Shown piece after piece: positions 6,849-15,073 of a stretch of DNA of 64,000 bases. The notes beneath the pieces are model-generated. The model saw only the letters and a program-made list of their open reading frames with translations, did not search any database and was not told where the DNA came from. The stretch is taken from the NCBI GenBank assembly GCA_964454015.1, contig CAYVQF010000027.1, forward strand, positions 5,843 to 69,842, given 5' to 3'. The DNA comes from CAYVQF01 sp964454015 (GTDB lineage Bacteria > Myxococcota_A > Bradymonadia > UBA4248). The position numbers and the translations under genes are program-made. Positions within the stretch are counted from its first letter, which is position 1; every line of letters starts with the position of its first letter.

Positions 6849-8234
6849 ATGAGCAGTGAAACCAGCACCGTCTCCATCGAACACTTTCAGGCGCTGCGTC
6901 TGCGCAAGTACACCCTCACCGTCGAAAGTGAGCCGCAGCTCAAGGTTCAGCTCGAGCAGCGCTTGGTGTTTTTGGGCACCAACCCCGACAACGACGTGTG
7001 CGTGGATGATGCTTCGGTGTCGCGGGTGCACGCCAAGATCGAGGTGGATGACGTCGGCTACCGCTTGGTGGATCTGGCGTCCAAGAACGGCACCTTCATC
7101 GGTTCCCTGCGGGTGCGGGAAGTATATCTCGAGCCAGGGACCACTTTTCGCTTGGGCCGGCAGGCGCTGCGCTTTGATCTGACGGCGGACGAGGTCGAGC
7201 TGTCTTTGGCCAAGAGTCATCGTTTTGCCAACCTGATCGGGCAGTCTTTGGTCATGCGCGAGATTTTTGGGCTGCTGCAGCGCGTGGCCCCCATCCCGGC
7301 GACGGTGTTGATCGAAGGGGAGTCGGGTACGGGCAAGGAGCTGGTGGCTGAGGCCATTCACCAGTTTTCCGGTCGCAAGGACAAGCCTTTCGTGGTTTTC
7401 GATTGCTCCGCCGTGTCGCGGGAGCTCATCGAGAGCGAGCTCTTTGGCCACGTCAAGGGCAGCTTCACTGGGGCCGTGGGCAACCGCAAGGGCGCCTTCG
7501 AGCAAGCCCATGGGGGTACGCTCTTTCTCGACGAGCTGGGGGAGCTGGCCTTGGATCTACAGCCCAAACTGCTGCGAGTCATCGAGAAGCGCGAGGTGCG
7601 GCCAGTGGGGGGCGAGCGGACCATTCCCGTGGACGTGCGGGTGATCGCTGCGACCAACCGCTCTTTGGTGCGCGAGGTCGAGCAGGGGGCCTTTCGCGAG
7701 GATCTCTACTATCGTTTTGCCGTGATTCGCGTGCAGCTCCCTCCCTTGCGGAAACGTCCCGAGGATATCCCCCTCTTGGCGGAGCATTTCCTGCGTGAGG
7801 CCGCGGCGCGCTTCAACCGGCCCAACTTGCAGATCTCCTACACTACCATCGACAAGCTCAAGCGCTATACCTGGCCCGGCAATGTGCGGGAGCTCAAGAA
7901 CTACATCGAGAGGGCGGCGCTCTTGGCCAAGGACGAGCGCTTGGAGACGCGCTTTCTCAACGCGAATGATGCGGCGCCAGAAGAGGTCCGGGTGCCCGAT
8001 GCGGTGGCCGATGAGGCCGACGCCATCGTCAACGCCGCGCTCGACGAAGCGTTGCCCTTCAAAGATGCCAAGCAGCGTCTGGTGGAAGCCTTCGAGAAGA
8101 GCTACTGGTCGCGCCTGCTGGAGCGCACCGACGGCAACGTCTCGAAGGCGGCGCGCATTGCTGGGGTGCACCGCAAGAGCGTGGAGTACATCCTGCGCAA
8201 GCTGGAGCTGACGCGGGACGACATCATCGGTTGA
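6849..8234 (+). CDS. FHA-domain sigma54-type enhancer-binding activator
   Basis: The 461-aa protein has three parts. Residues 30-105 form an FHA phosphothreonine-binding domain (LGTNPDNDVCVDD, SVSRVHAKIE, SKNGTFIG). Residues 125-350 form an AAA+ domain with Walker A GESGTGKE near 157-164, Walker B GGTLFLDELGEL and arginine-finger region RFREDLYYR-like FREDLYYRF. A Fis-type helix-turn-helix closes the C-terminus (NVSKAARIAGVHRKSVEYIL). The sigma54-contact loop reads GSFTGA rather than the standard GAFTGA. FHA-linked activators are typical of myxobacteria and are switched by Ser/Thr kinases rather than by histidine kinases. Two kinase-fold proteins lie elsewhere in this window. Confidence 0.92.
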   Translation: MSSETSTVSIEHFQALRLRKYTLTVESEPQLKVQLEQRLVFLGTNPDNDVCVDDASVSRVHAKIEVDDVGYRLVDLASKNGTFIGSLRVREVYLEPGTTFRLGRQALRFDLTADEVELSLAKSHRFANLIGQSLVMREIFGLLQRVAPIPATVLIEGESGTGKELVAEAIHQFSGRKDKPFVVFDCSAVSRELIESELFGHVKGSFTGAVGNRKGAFEQAHGGTLFLDELGELALDLQPKLLRVIEKREVRPVGGERTIPVDVRVIAATNRSLVREVEQGAFREDLYYRFAVIRVQLPPLRKRPEDIPLLAEHFLREAAARFNRPNLQISYTTIDKLKRYTWPGNVRELKNYIERAALLAKDERLETRFLNANDAAPEEVRVPDAVADEADAIVNAALDEALPFKDAKQRLVEAFEKSYWSRLLERTDGNVSKAARIAGVHRKSVEYILRKLELTRDDIIG

Positions 8235-8240
8235 GGGGAT

Positions 8241-9662
8241 TTAGGCCTTGGGTTCGGGGGTGTGGGGCGCGGCGTCGGGTGGCGCGGCGTTGGGCGCGGC
8301 AGCCGTCTCGCGGTGCGGCGCCGCGGTGGCCTGGGGTGGCGGTGTGGTGAGGGTCGCGCCGCGCCGCAGTAGCCGCTTTTGCCGTGTCAGGTAGGCTTGA
8401 TAGCGGGCTTCTTCGGCGCGGCGGAAGCGTTTGCGTTCGCGGTGCCACCGTTGGCGTCGGGTTGGGCTGAAGCGGTTGAGGAGGCCGTAGGGGCCTTCGA
8501 GGGTGGGTGGGCTTGGGGGCAGGAGGCGTTCGTCGCCTTCGTCCATGGTCTGGAGCGTGGGGGCCGCGTGGCCATCGGGCATGGGGGTCGGGAGGAAGTC
8601 AGCGGCCCGCTCCTCGAGCCACTCTCCGATGAGGGGGAAGCACTCCGTGGCGGCGTCGCGGCCGATGAGGAGGTCCGTGTGTCCGTAGTCATCCACCTGC
8701 CCATGGCGTCGTCCGAGGATGTGGAGGGTGGCGTTGTCTTGCATGTGCTCGAGGACGCGGCGGGCGTCGCTCGGGGGGGCGACGGGGTCGGCTTCGCCGG
8801 CGATGAGGAGGGTGGGGGTGCGGATGGTGGCGAGGCCACTCTGGACGTCGTGCTGGTCCATGTCCCACTTGGCTTCTTGGACCCAGCGGCTCATGGTGCG
8901 GACGACCCTGGTGCTGAGGTTGGCGAGGGCCAAGCTGAGGAAGCGGCGCAGCACGGGTCCTTCGACGTTGCCGACGTGAAGGAAGGTCAGGCGCAGGCGC
9001 ATGGAGAGCGCCATGGGGGCGAGCAAGCGGGCGAAGGTGCGGGTGGGGATGGAGCGGCGCCAGCGCAAGAGGTGGCTGAGGCTGAGTAAGCCCAAGAGAG
9101 GGTGGCCGACCTCGAAAAAGGCAGGTGCGGCGATGGCGGTGAAGGAGCGGATGCGTTTGGCGCCAGGGCCCTGGAGGTAAGGGTACATGAGGAGGGCCCC
9201 CATGGAATGACCGATCCAATGCAGGGCAGGGCTGTGGGTGCGCTGGCAGACGTATTCGATGGCGGCGGGGATATCGTGTTCGAGGTAGTCCTCGACGTTC
9301 CAGGACCACTGGCGCTGGTTGAAGGGTGTGGGTTGCTCGGAGGTGCCAACGCCGCGCAGGTCGAGGAGCCAGACGTCCCAGCCGCGTTTTTTGAGGTAGC
9401 GCGCCAGCGAGACCCGGGGCGCGACGTCGAAGATGAAGTGGTTGGCACCCAGGCCATGGCAGAGCAGCAGGGGTTGGCCGCGGGGGGTGTCGCCGCGATA
9501 GCGGGTCAAGGCGAGACGCCAGCCATCATCGGTGGTGAGCCAGTGGACTTCGTCGACGGCGCTGTCGTCGTGGGCGTAGTAGCGGCTCCAGAACCAGAGA
9601 TGGAGTGCGACCATGAAGCCAAGGGCGGCGATGGCGATGACCAGCAATCCCACGTAGAGCAT
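8241..9662 (-). CDS. Membrane-anchored alpha/beta hydrolase
   Basis: A 473-aa protein with one N-terminal membrane helix (about 3-28) followed by an alpha/beta hydrolase domain. The catalytic triad can be read directly: S153 in GHSMG, D292 in GEADPV, H328 in DYGHTD; the oxyanion segment is HGLG (69-72). The spacing, and VWLLDLRGVGTSE after the oxyanion strand, resemble acid-lipase-like or polyester-hydrolase-like esterases. The substrate cannot be told. The C-terminal 120 residues are basic and then Ala/Pro-rich low complexity. The ATG at 9662 gives the membrane helix directly. The gene converges on the FHA activator with a 6-nt gap. Confidence 0.8.
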   Translation of the reverse strand: MLYVGLLVIAIAALGFMVALHLWFWSRYYAHDDSAVDEVHWLTTDDGWRLALTRYRGDTPRGQPLLLCHGLGANHFIFDVAPRVSLARYLKKRGWDVWLLDLRGVGTSEQPTPFNQRQWSWNVEDYLEHDIPAAIEYVCQRTHSPALHWIGHSMGALLMYPYLQGPGAKRIRSFTAIAAPAFFEVGHPLLGLLSLSHLLRWRRSIPTRTFARLLAPMALSMRLRLTFLHVGNVEGPVLRRFLSLALANLSTRVVRTMSRWVQEAKWDMDQHDVQSGLATIRTPTLLIAGEADPVAPPSDARRVLEHMQDNATLHILGRRHGQVDDYGHTDLLIGRDAATECFPLIGEWLEERAADFLPTPMPDGHAAPTLQTMDEGDERLLPPSPPTLEGPYGLLNRFSPTRRQRWHRERKRFRRAEEARYQAYLTRQKRLLRRGATLTTPPPQATAAPHRETAAAPNAAPPDAAPHTPEPKA

Positions 9663-9733
9663 AGAAGCACACCAGGTGTGAGGCAGGGCGAGGCAATGGG
9701 GGGCAGGCCAGTGAAGGCCTGGCGTCGCCTCGG

Positions 9734-9763
9734 AGCATAGCGCAGCTTGCTCTAGGGGGCCAA
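9734..9763 (-). promoter_or_regulatory. Candidate promoter for the membrane hydrolase
   Basis: On the minus strand, TTGGCC and TATGCT are separated by 18 nt, about 70 nt upstream of the hydrolase start. Only a moderate consensus match. Confidence 0.3.
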
Positions 9764-9883
9764 AGGCGGACCTAGGCGATGGTTGGGTGGTGCAGGGCCG
9801 TGGCGCTGTCGCGGGTCGAGGAGGTCTTTGGCCAGCTCATGGACCCTGGGCGGAGGGCCGCGCACGCCACTGGGGCGTGGCTC

Positions 9884-10471
9884 CTAGTCGAACTTGACGC
9901 TGCCGAAAGCTTGGCCACAGGTGTTGATGCGGTCGTCGCGGCGGCTTTTTTCCATGGTGCAGGTGAGGACGAGGGAGTTTTTGGGGCCCGACATGAGGGC
10001 TTGGAAGAGCACCAGCTCGTAGTCGAGGAGCTTGTAGGTGGCGAGGATTTTGACGGCAGAGTGGGGGCCGTACTGGGCCATCTCAAAGGCTTCGAGGTTG
10101 AAGCTCTCGAACATGGACTCGTACTGTTGGGTGAGGATGCGTTGGAGTTCTTCGACCAGCTCCGGCGAGAGGGGGATGACGTCGTCGAGGACGACGACGT
10201 TGAGGTTGTCTTTGAAGGCGTCGTCTTTGCCACTGAGGTCCATGAACATGGCGTCGGTGGTGTTCGGATCGTAGTGCTCGCGAATGGTCTGAGGCAGTCT
10301 CTCCAGCTCTGCTGGCTCGAGCTCGCCCGTGACCCACTCCCAGCCGCTGGGAGGCTGGACGGCGTAGCCCTTGTTACTCTTGTAGGGCGTCGCGTCTTGG
10401 GCGGTGGCGGCCGAGACGACACAGAGAAGGAAGAAAAGCGCCAACCCAACAGAAAGCGTGCGTTGCAACAT
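9884..10471 (-). CDS. Secreted hypothetical protein
   Basis: A 195-aa protein with a clear Sec signal peptide (hydrophobic core at 7-20, cleavage expected after VSAATA, before QDATPY). The mature part starts YKSNKGYAVQPPSGWEWV, resembling the opening of PsbP-like or DUF1795-like periplasmic proteins (GYSVQPPSGW type). Two cysteines near the C-terminus (CTMEK and NTCGQ) could form a disulfide. I do not assign a function. Start ATG 10471 is preceded by a GGGG-rich ribosome site. It lies alone between the hydrolase and pdxT on the same strand. Confidence 0.7.
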   Translation of the reverse strand: MLQRTLSVGLALFFLLCVVSAATAQDATPYKSNKGYAVQPPSGWEWVTGELEPAELERLPQTIREHYDPNTTDAMFMDLSGKDDAFKDNLNVVVLDDVIPLSPELVEELQRILTQQYESMFESFNLEAFEMAQYGPHSAVKILATYKLLDYELVLFQALMSGPKNSLVLTCTMEKSRRDDRINTCGQAFGSVKFD

Positions 10472-10561
10472 GTGAGGACCCCTTTGGTAACCAGAACACC
10501 GTTTGCTGCGGAACGCCGTGGGCGACGCGCGGCCGCCCCCTGTACGTCGTTCCGAAGAAAA

Positions 10562-10590
10562 GAGGTAGCAAAGGGCGGTGGTGGCGTCAA
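10562..10590 (-). promoter_or_regulatory. Candidate promoter for the secreted 195-aa protein
   Basis: On the minus strand, TTGACG (10590-10585) and TACCTC (10567-10562) are 17 nt apart, about 90 nt upstream of the start. The -10 is weak. Confidence 0.3.
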
Positions 10591-10638
10591 CCCGTAGCCT
10601 TTGTCCGTGAGGTGGGCAATGGGCCGGCGCAGTTGGGG

Positions 10639-11205
10639 TCAGCTCGGGAATGCCAGGCGATGCACCCGGTGGTCGGCGGTGAGCTCGGGGTGGAAGGTGG
10701 CACCGAGGATGTGATTGCTGCGTACGAGGATGGCTTCATCCTGGAAACGGACGAGGACCTGAACGTCGCTGCCCACGCGCAAGATCCTGGGGGCGCGGAT
10801 GAAGAGCAGGGGGAGCTGGGCGAGCTCTGGGCAGCCTGGGGCGGCCTGGCCGATGGCTTCAAAGCTGTCGATTTGGCGTCCCCAGGCGTTGCGAGCGACG
10901 TCGACATCGAGCAGAGCGAAGCTCTCTTGCGCAGGTTGGGTCGCGTTTGCGGCGATGAGGATGAGCCCGGCGCAGGTGGCGAGCACTGGCGCGCCGGCGC
11001 GCACCAAGGCGCGCAGGTCCTCTTGGAGTTCGGCGCGGGCCAGGAGTTTGAGCTGGGTGGTGCTCTCACCGCCGGGAAGGATGAGGCCGTCGACCTTGGC
11101 CAGCGCGTGGCGGTCGCGCACTTCGATGGGCTGGTGTCCGATCTCGCGCAGGACTCGCATGTGGGAGGCGAAGCCGCCCTGCAAGGCCAGGACTCCGATC
11201 CGCAT
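10639..11205 (-). CDS. pdxT: Pyridoxal 5'-phosphate synthase glutaminase subunit
   Basis: PdxT hydrolyses glutamine and channels ammonia to PdxS for de novo, ribose-5-phosphate-dependent PLP synthesis. The 188-aa protein has the class I glutaminase features: GVLALQGGFASH, PGGESTTQ, nucleophile C78 in ATCAGLIL, NAWGRQIDSFE, and the His-x-Glu pair in FHPELT. The start is ATG 11205, which overlaps the pdxS stop codon by one base (TGATG), indicating translational coupling; GAGG lies 6 nt upstream. A TTG two codons earlier is not needed. Confidence 0.95.
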   Translation of the reverse strand: MRIGVLALQGGFASHMRVLREIGHQPIEVRDRHALAKVDGLILPGGESTTQLKLLARAELQEDLRALVRAGAPVLATCAGLILIAANATQPAQESFALLDVDVARNAWGRQIDSFEAIGQAAPGCPELAQLPLLFIRAPRILRVGSDVQVLVRFQDEAILVRSNHILGATFHPELTADHRVHRLAFPS

Positions 11206-12086
11206 CACCAACCTCGCTCAGAGAGACGCTGGGTTGGGCTGAGAGCCGCCATCTCGATGCCGGGCATGGGGACGCCGAGGCCGCGGCTGATCTCCATGAG
11301 TTTGGCAGGCTCTTGCCACCAAGTGGTGGCTTCGACGATGGCTTTGGCGCGCCGAGCGGGATCTTCGCTTTTGAAGATGCCGCTGCCGACGAAGACCGCC
11401 TCGGCGCCGAGGGCCATGCAGAGGGCTGCGTCGGCAGGGGTGGCGATGCCGCCGGCGGCGAAGTTGGGGACGGGCAACTTGCCCGTCTTGGCGACTTCAC
11501 AGACCAGCTCATAGGGCGCTCCGTGGCGTTTGGCTTCGGCCATCAGCTCATCGGCGTCGAGCAAGGTCAGGAGGCGGATGCCTTTGCGGAGGGTGCGCAG
11601 GTGGCGCACGCCCTCGACGATGTTGCCCGTGCCTGCTTCCCCCTTGGTGCGCATCATGGCCGCTCCTTCTCCGATGCGGCGCAAGGCCTCGCCGAGATCG
11701 CGGCAGCCACAGACGAAGGGCACTTTGAAGGCGTGTTTGTCGATGTGGTGTTCATCGTCAGCGGGGGTGAGGACTTCGCTTTCGTCGATGAAATCGACGG
11801 CGAGGGCCTCTAGGATGCGGGCTTCCATGAAGTGGCCGATGCGGCACTTGGCCATGACCGGGATGGAGACGGCGGCTTGAATGGCCATGATCATCTCGGG
11901 ATCGCTGGCGCGGGCGACGCCGCCGTCACGGCGGATGTCCGAGGGGACGCGTTCGAGCGCCATGACTGCGGATGCGCCCGCATCTTCGGCGACCTTGGCC
12001 TGCTCAGCGTTGACCACGTCCATGATCACGCCGCCTTTGAGCATCTCAGCTAGGCCGACTTTTGCTTTGAATGTTCCACGATCCAT
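11205..12086 (-). CDS. pdxS: Pyridoxal 5'-phosphate synthase lyase subunit
   Basis: PdxS builds PLP from ribose 5-phosphate, glyceraldehyde 3-phosphate and ammonia on a (beta/alpha)8 barrel. The 293-aa sequence is highly conserved: FKAKVGLAEMLKGGVIMDV at the start, catalytic K80 in PVMAKCRIGHF, DESEVLTPAD, the second lysine in MRTKGEAGTGN, and ATPADAALCMALGAEAVFVGSGIF. Start ATG 12086 has GGAGG 6 nt upstream. It is the first gene of the pdxST pair. A weak candidate promoter (TTGTCG-17-TAAAGG, 12189-12161) and a small inverted repeat (GTCTG/CAGAC, 12149-12161) lie upstream. Confidence 0.97.
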   Translation of the reverse strand: MDRGTFKAKVGLAEMLKGGVIMDVVNAEQAKVAEDAGASAVMALERVPSDIRRDGGVARASDPEMIMAIQAAVSIPVMAKCRIGHFMEARILEALAVDFIDESEVLTPADDEHHIDKHAFKVPFVCGCRDLGEALRRIGEGAAMMRTKGEAGTGNIVEGVRHLRTLRKGIRLLTLLDADELMAEAKRHGAPYELVCEVAKTGKLPVPNFAAGGIATPADAALCMALGAEAVFVGSGIFKSEDPARRAKAIVEATTWWQEPAKLMEISRGLGVPMPGIEMAALSPTQRLSERGW

Positions 12087-12304
12087 TGCAGACCTCCAAA
12101 TTTCGCAGGATGGCGCCACCTTCCGCGCTGTGCCCGGAGCGTAGCTATGTCTGGGACAGACCTTTACTCCTGAACGGCGCTGGCGACAAGCTGAGATGGC
12201 TGATTCGTTTGGCCGAGGGTGAGCCCGCGATGGCGTTGTCAGGAGAGGGTTGGGGTGACTAAAGTGGTGGGGTCGGCGCAACGACGCGCAGTGGAGGAGA
12301 GCTG

Positions 12305-13687
12305 ATGCCAAGGTGGATGGGTTTCGTGTGGTTGGTTCTGATGGGAGCGGTCTTCGTTGGCTGCACTGAGGGGAGCAAGCACCAGGCAGAGCTCGGGGAA
12401 GATGGGACCGAGCTCAGCGACGGTGAGGTGGATGTGGCCGCGCTGGATGCCCACGATATGGAGGACGTGGCCGATGTGCCAGCGGAGAACGACCTGGGGG
12501 TCGAGGTAGAGGTCACCGATGCGGGCGCGGACGGCGCGGATCATATTGATGAAGAGAGCGCCTCGGACTTGGAGGAGGACACGGTGGCGCCCTGTGAGCG
12601 CGTTCCCCTTGCTGAGGATGCGCCGCGTTTGGTGGTGGTGGCGCAACCCTACCGGGCGGATGCGAGCAAGGGGCAGAGCTATCGGACCTTCTGGTTGTCG
12701 CCTGAGGGGGATCTGTCGGCGGAGGTGCAACGCTTCGAGATGGGCCGTGCCATGTGGGGCTCGATCGTGTTTACGTCGGATGGGCGTTTGGGCTTCGTCG
12801 CCCAGGAGGATGGCAGCGTGGGGGTTTTCCGGGTGGGGGACGATGGCGTGGTGACGGTGGTGGATGCTGGCTATGCGGGGACCTATACGGGGGAGGTAGC
12901 GCTGTCGGCGGATGAGGAACACCTCTTTCTGTTGAATCCCAACTGGGTGGAGAACGGCGGCGCCATCTATCAGGTGCGCATTGGCTGTGATGGTGTGCTC
13001 TCGGATCTGCACAAGGTCAGCGACGCCAAGCTGGCGCGTGCCATGACGGTGGTGCCCAACGCGACGGAAGGCGGGCGTTACGCCGTGGCGGCAGCGGGGC
13101 TCTCTCCGGCTGGTGCAGAGGGGGCATCAGGTCACCTCGTGCACATCGACGCGCAAGGCTCGCTGACCTATTTGGGCGGCGTGGATGCCTTTGGTGACGA
13201 TGAGGCGAGTGTGAGCGCCGCTGCGGTGACGCCTGACGGTCGCTATTTTTTGGTGGCCGACAACTCAGGCTTCGCGTCGGTGCCCAACCGGGTGGCGGTG
13301 GTGGCCTTGGATGGCCCGGAGCCGACGGTGGCGCAGACGCTGACGCCCTTTGACGATCCCGCGGCGGTGGTGGTGTCTCCGTACAACAACGCCGCCATGG
13401 TGTTGGCGCTGCAGGAGGATGCGCTGTGGTCCTTTGCCTATGATCCCGCTGCGGCCCTTCCCTTCGAGGCCCGTGGCCAGGTCGCCTATCAGGGCCCGCG
13501 GCCCCAGCTTCCCGGCGGCGCGGCGCTGCTGTCGCGAGGACCTTTGCGGGGGTTGACGCTGGTGACGGAGAACGCGGCCGTGCGGCGGGTGCGCTTCACC
13601 GCCGATGGGGACATCGAAGACTGGGGCCCGACCTCCATGGGTGAGGGTTATGAGGCGATCTGTGGGGCGATTGGTGTGCAGCCTTGA
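12305..13687 (+). CDS. Beta-propeller (lactonase-like) lipoprotein
   Basis: The 460-aa protein begins with a lipoprotein signal peptide ending VFVGC (Cys20). An acidic Asp/Glu-rich linker follows (about 25-95). The remainder looks like a seven-bladed propeller of the YncE / 6-phosphogluconolactonase type, with repeated blade motifs such as TSDGRLGFVAQEDGSVGVF and TPDGRYFLVADN. Such folds bind ligands or act as lactonases; no active-site assignment is possible. The acidic linker after the lipid anchor is common in deltaproteobacterial surface lipoproteins. It is the first of three closely spaced plus-strand genes (19-nt gap to the next). Confidence 0.72.
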   Translation: MPRWMGFVWLVLMGAVFVGCTEGSKHQAELGEDGTELSDGEVDVAALDAHDMEDVADVPAENDLGVEVEVTDAGADGADHIDEESASDLEEDTVAPCERVPLAEDAPRLVVVAQPYRADASKGQSYRTFWLSPEGDLSAEVQRFEMGRAMWGSIVFTSDGRLGFVAQEDGSVGVFRVGDDGVVTVVDAGYAGTYTGEVALSADEEHLFLLNPNWVENGGAIYQVRIGCDGVLSDLHKVSDAKLARAMTVVPNATEGGRYAVAAAGLSPAGAEGASGHLVHIDAQGSLTYLGGVDAFGDDEASVSAAAVTPDGRYFLVADNSGFASVPNRVAVVALDGPEPTVAQTLTPFDDPAAVVVSPYNNAAMVLALQEDALWSFAYDPAAALPFEARGQVAYQGPRPQLPGGAALLSRGPLRGLTLVTENAAVRRVRFTADGDIEDWGPTSMGEGYEAICGAIGVQP

Positions 13688-13706
13688 GCTGATGCGGAGG
13701 ACGGTG

Positions 13707-15035
13707 ATGAAGATGGGTTGCCCTTGGCGGTTAATGGGTGGGTCTTTGCTGGTGCTCTTGGGGGTGAGCTTGGCTTGGGGGGCGGAGAAGCCGCGCAGCG
13801 GCGTGCCTGCCGATGCTCCCCGCTTGGATTTCGAGCCGCGCTTCGTGAGCAAGGCCTTCGTGCGCGTCGACGGCGGTATCGATGAATGGGAGGGAGTGGC
13901 CGAGGTGGCGGTGACGACGCTGACCGCAGGTGAGTATGAGTATGACTGGTCGGGACCGCGGGATCTGAGCGCCAAGGTCCGGGTGCAGTATAGCGAAGAG
14001 GCCTTCTTCGTTTTGGTTCAGGTGCGGGACAACGTGGTGACCGGGCCCAAGAAGAAGTGGGGCGGCGACAAGGTCGATCTGTGGTTCGACACGGGCGAGT
14101 TGGCGCTGGTGAAAGGCGGCCCGGTGATGTTGTCGGTGGATCCGTCGCCTTTGGCAGAGGGAAGAAAGCCCACGGCGCAGTGGGGCGAGCCAGCGGCGTG
14201 GCGCAAGCGCAGCCTCGGCGAGGTGGCGGTGGCGGGCTTCCGCACCGAGGACGGCTACGATTTGGAAGTGAAGGTGCCCTTTGCGGAGATCGCCAAAGCG
14301 TCCCCGTTGATGGAGAGCATGGGCTTTTGCGTCGTGGTGCGGGACTGGGACCACGATGATCCCAACGAAGCAGAGGCTGCGGTCTCTTCTTGCCCCTTGG
14401 ATTTTCGCCGCAACAAGAAACGCAAGACTGAAGACCTGGGCCGGGTGAAGTGGCAGATGCGTGAGGCGATCTGGGCTGGGGTGCTGAAGACCTATCCCGA
14501 GCTGGCTGAGGCGCCGCAGTTGCGTGCCCAGGGCAATGTGGGCGGGGACGAGAGCCGCGAGGAGGTGGTGGTGGTGGGTGGCAAGCTCATCGTGATGGGC
14601 TTGGGGCTGGGCCCAGGTGCTTGGTTTTTCTCAGCCCTGCCTTTTGGGGAAGCGCACAAGGTGACAGAGCTGCTCCTCCAGGACGTGACTCATGATGGTT
14701 TCGCGGACATCATCGTCGTCAGCCGTGGCCCCTGCGGCACGCACGATGCCTGGGAAGTGGAGCATTGGACCCTCTTTGGCTTCGACGAAGGGCTCACGGA
14801 AGCGCTGGCCATTTTCGAGCGGGGCCGTTTCTCGACCCAGAGCGACGCTCGGGTGGTGAACACGCTGAGCTTTGCCAAGGGGAAGCTCAGCATCAAGCCC
14901 GAAGCCCAGGGCGTGGACGCCTCGTCACTGCCGAGCTGTATGCCCCTCGACTCGGAGGTGCTGCAGCCCTTGGTCTTGCCCTGGGAGAAGGGGCGGAGCC
15001 GGGTTCTGACCTATGAGGATGGAGCGTTTCAGTAG
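13707..15035 (+). CDS. Secreted CBM9-like (DOMON-type) protein
   Basis: A 442-aa exported protein with signal peptide (hydrophobic core 11-22, likely cleavage after LAWGA). The mature N-terminal 200 residues match the carbohydrate-binding-module-9-like fold: VDGGIDEWEGVAEV, then SAKVRVQYSEEAFFVLVQVRDN, then DKVDLWFDTG and the late YDLEVKVPFAEI. The C-terminal half (VIVVSRG region, DVTHDGFADIIVV) resembles an FG-GAP or VCBS-type blade. Ligand unknown. ATG 13707 has GGAGG 6 nt upstream; an earlier in-frame ATG at 13692 overlaps that ribosome site and is less likely. Confidence 0.65.
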   Translation: MKMGCPWRLMGGSLLVLLGVSLAWGAEKPRSGVPADAPRLDFEPRFVSKAFVRVDGGIDEWEGVAEVAVTTLTAGEYEYDWSGPRDLSAKVRVQYSEEAFFVLVQVRDNVVTGPKKKWGGDKVDLWFDTGELALVKGGPVMLSVDPSPLAEGRKPTAQWGEPAAWRKRSLGEVAVAGFRTEDGYDLEVKVPFAEIAKASPLMESMGFCVVVRDWDHDDPNEAEAAVSSCPLDFRRNKKRKTEDLGRVKWQMREAIWAGVLKTYPELAEAPQLRAQGNVGGDESREEVVVVGGKLIVMGLGLGPGAWFFSALPFGEAHKVTELLLQDVTHDGFADIIVVSRGPCGTHDAWEVEHWTLFGFDEGLTEALAIFERGRFSTQSDARVVNTLSFAKGKLSIKPEAQGVDASSLPSCMPLDSEVLQPLVLPWEKGRSRVLTYEDGAFQ

Positions 15036-15073
15036 ATGTTGGGCCAGGGTGCAGCAGCAGAGAGGGCGAGGCG

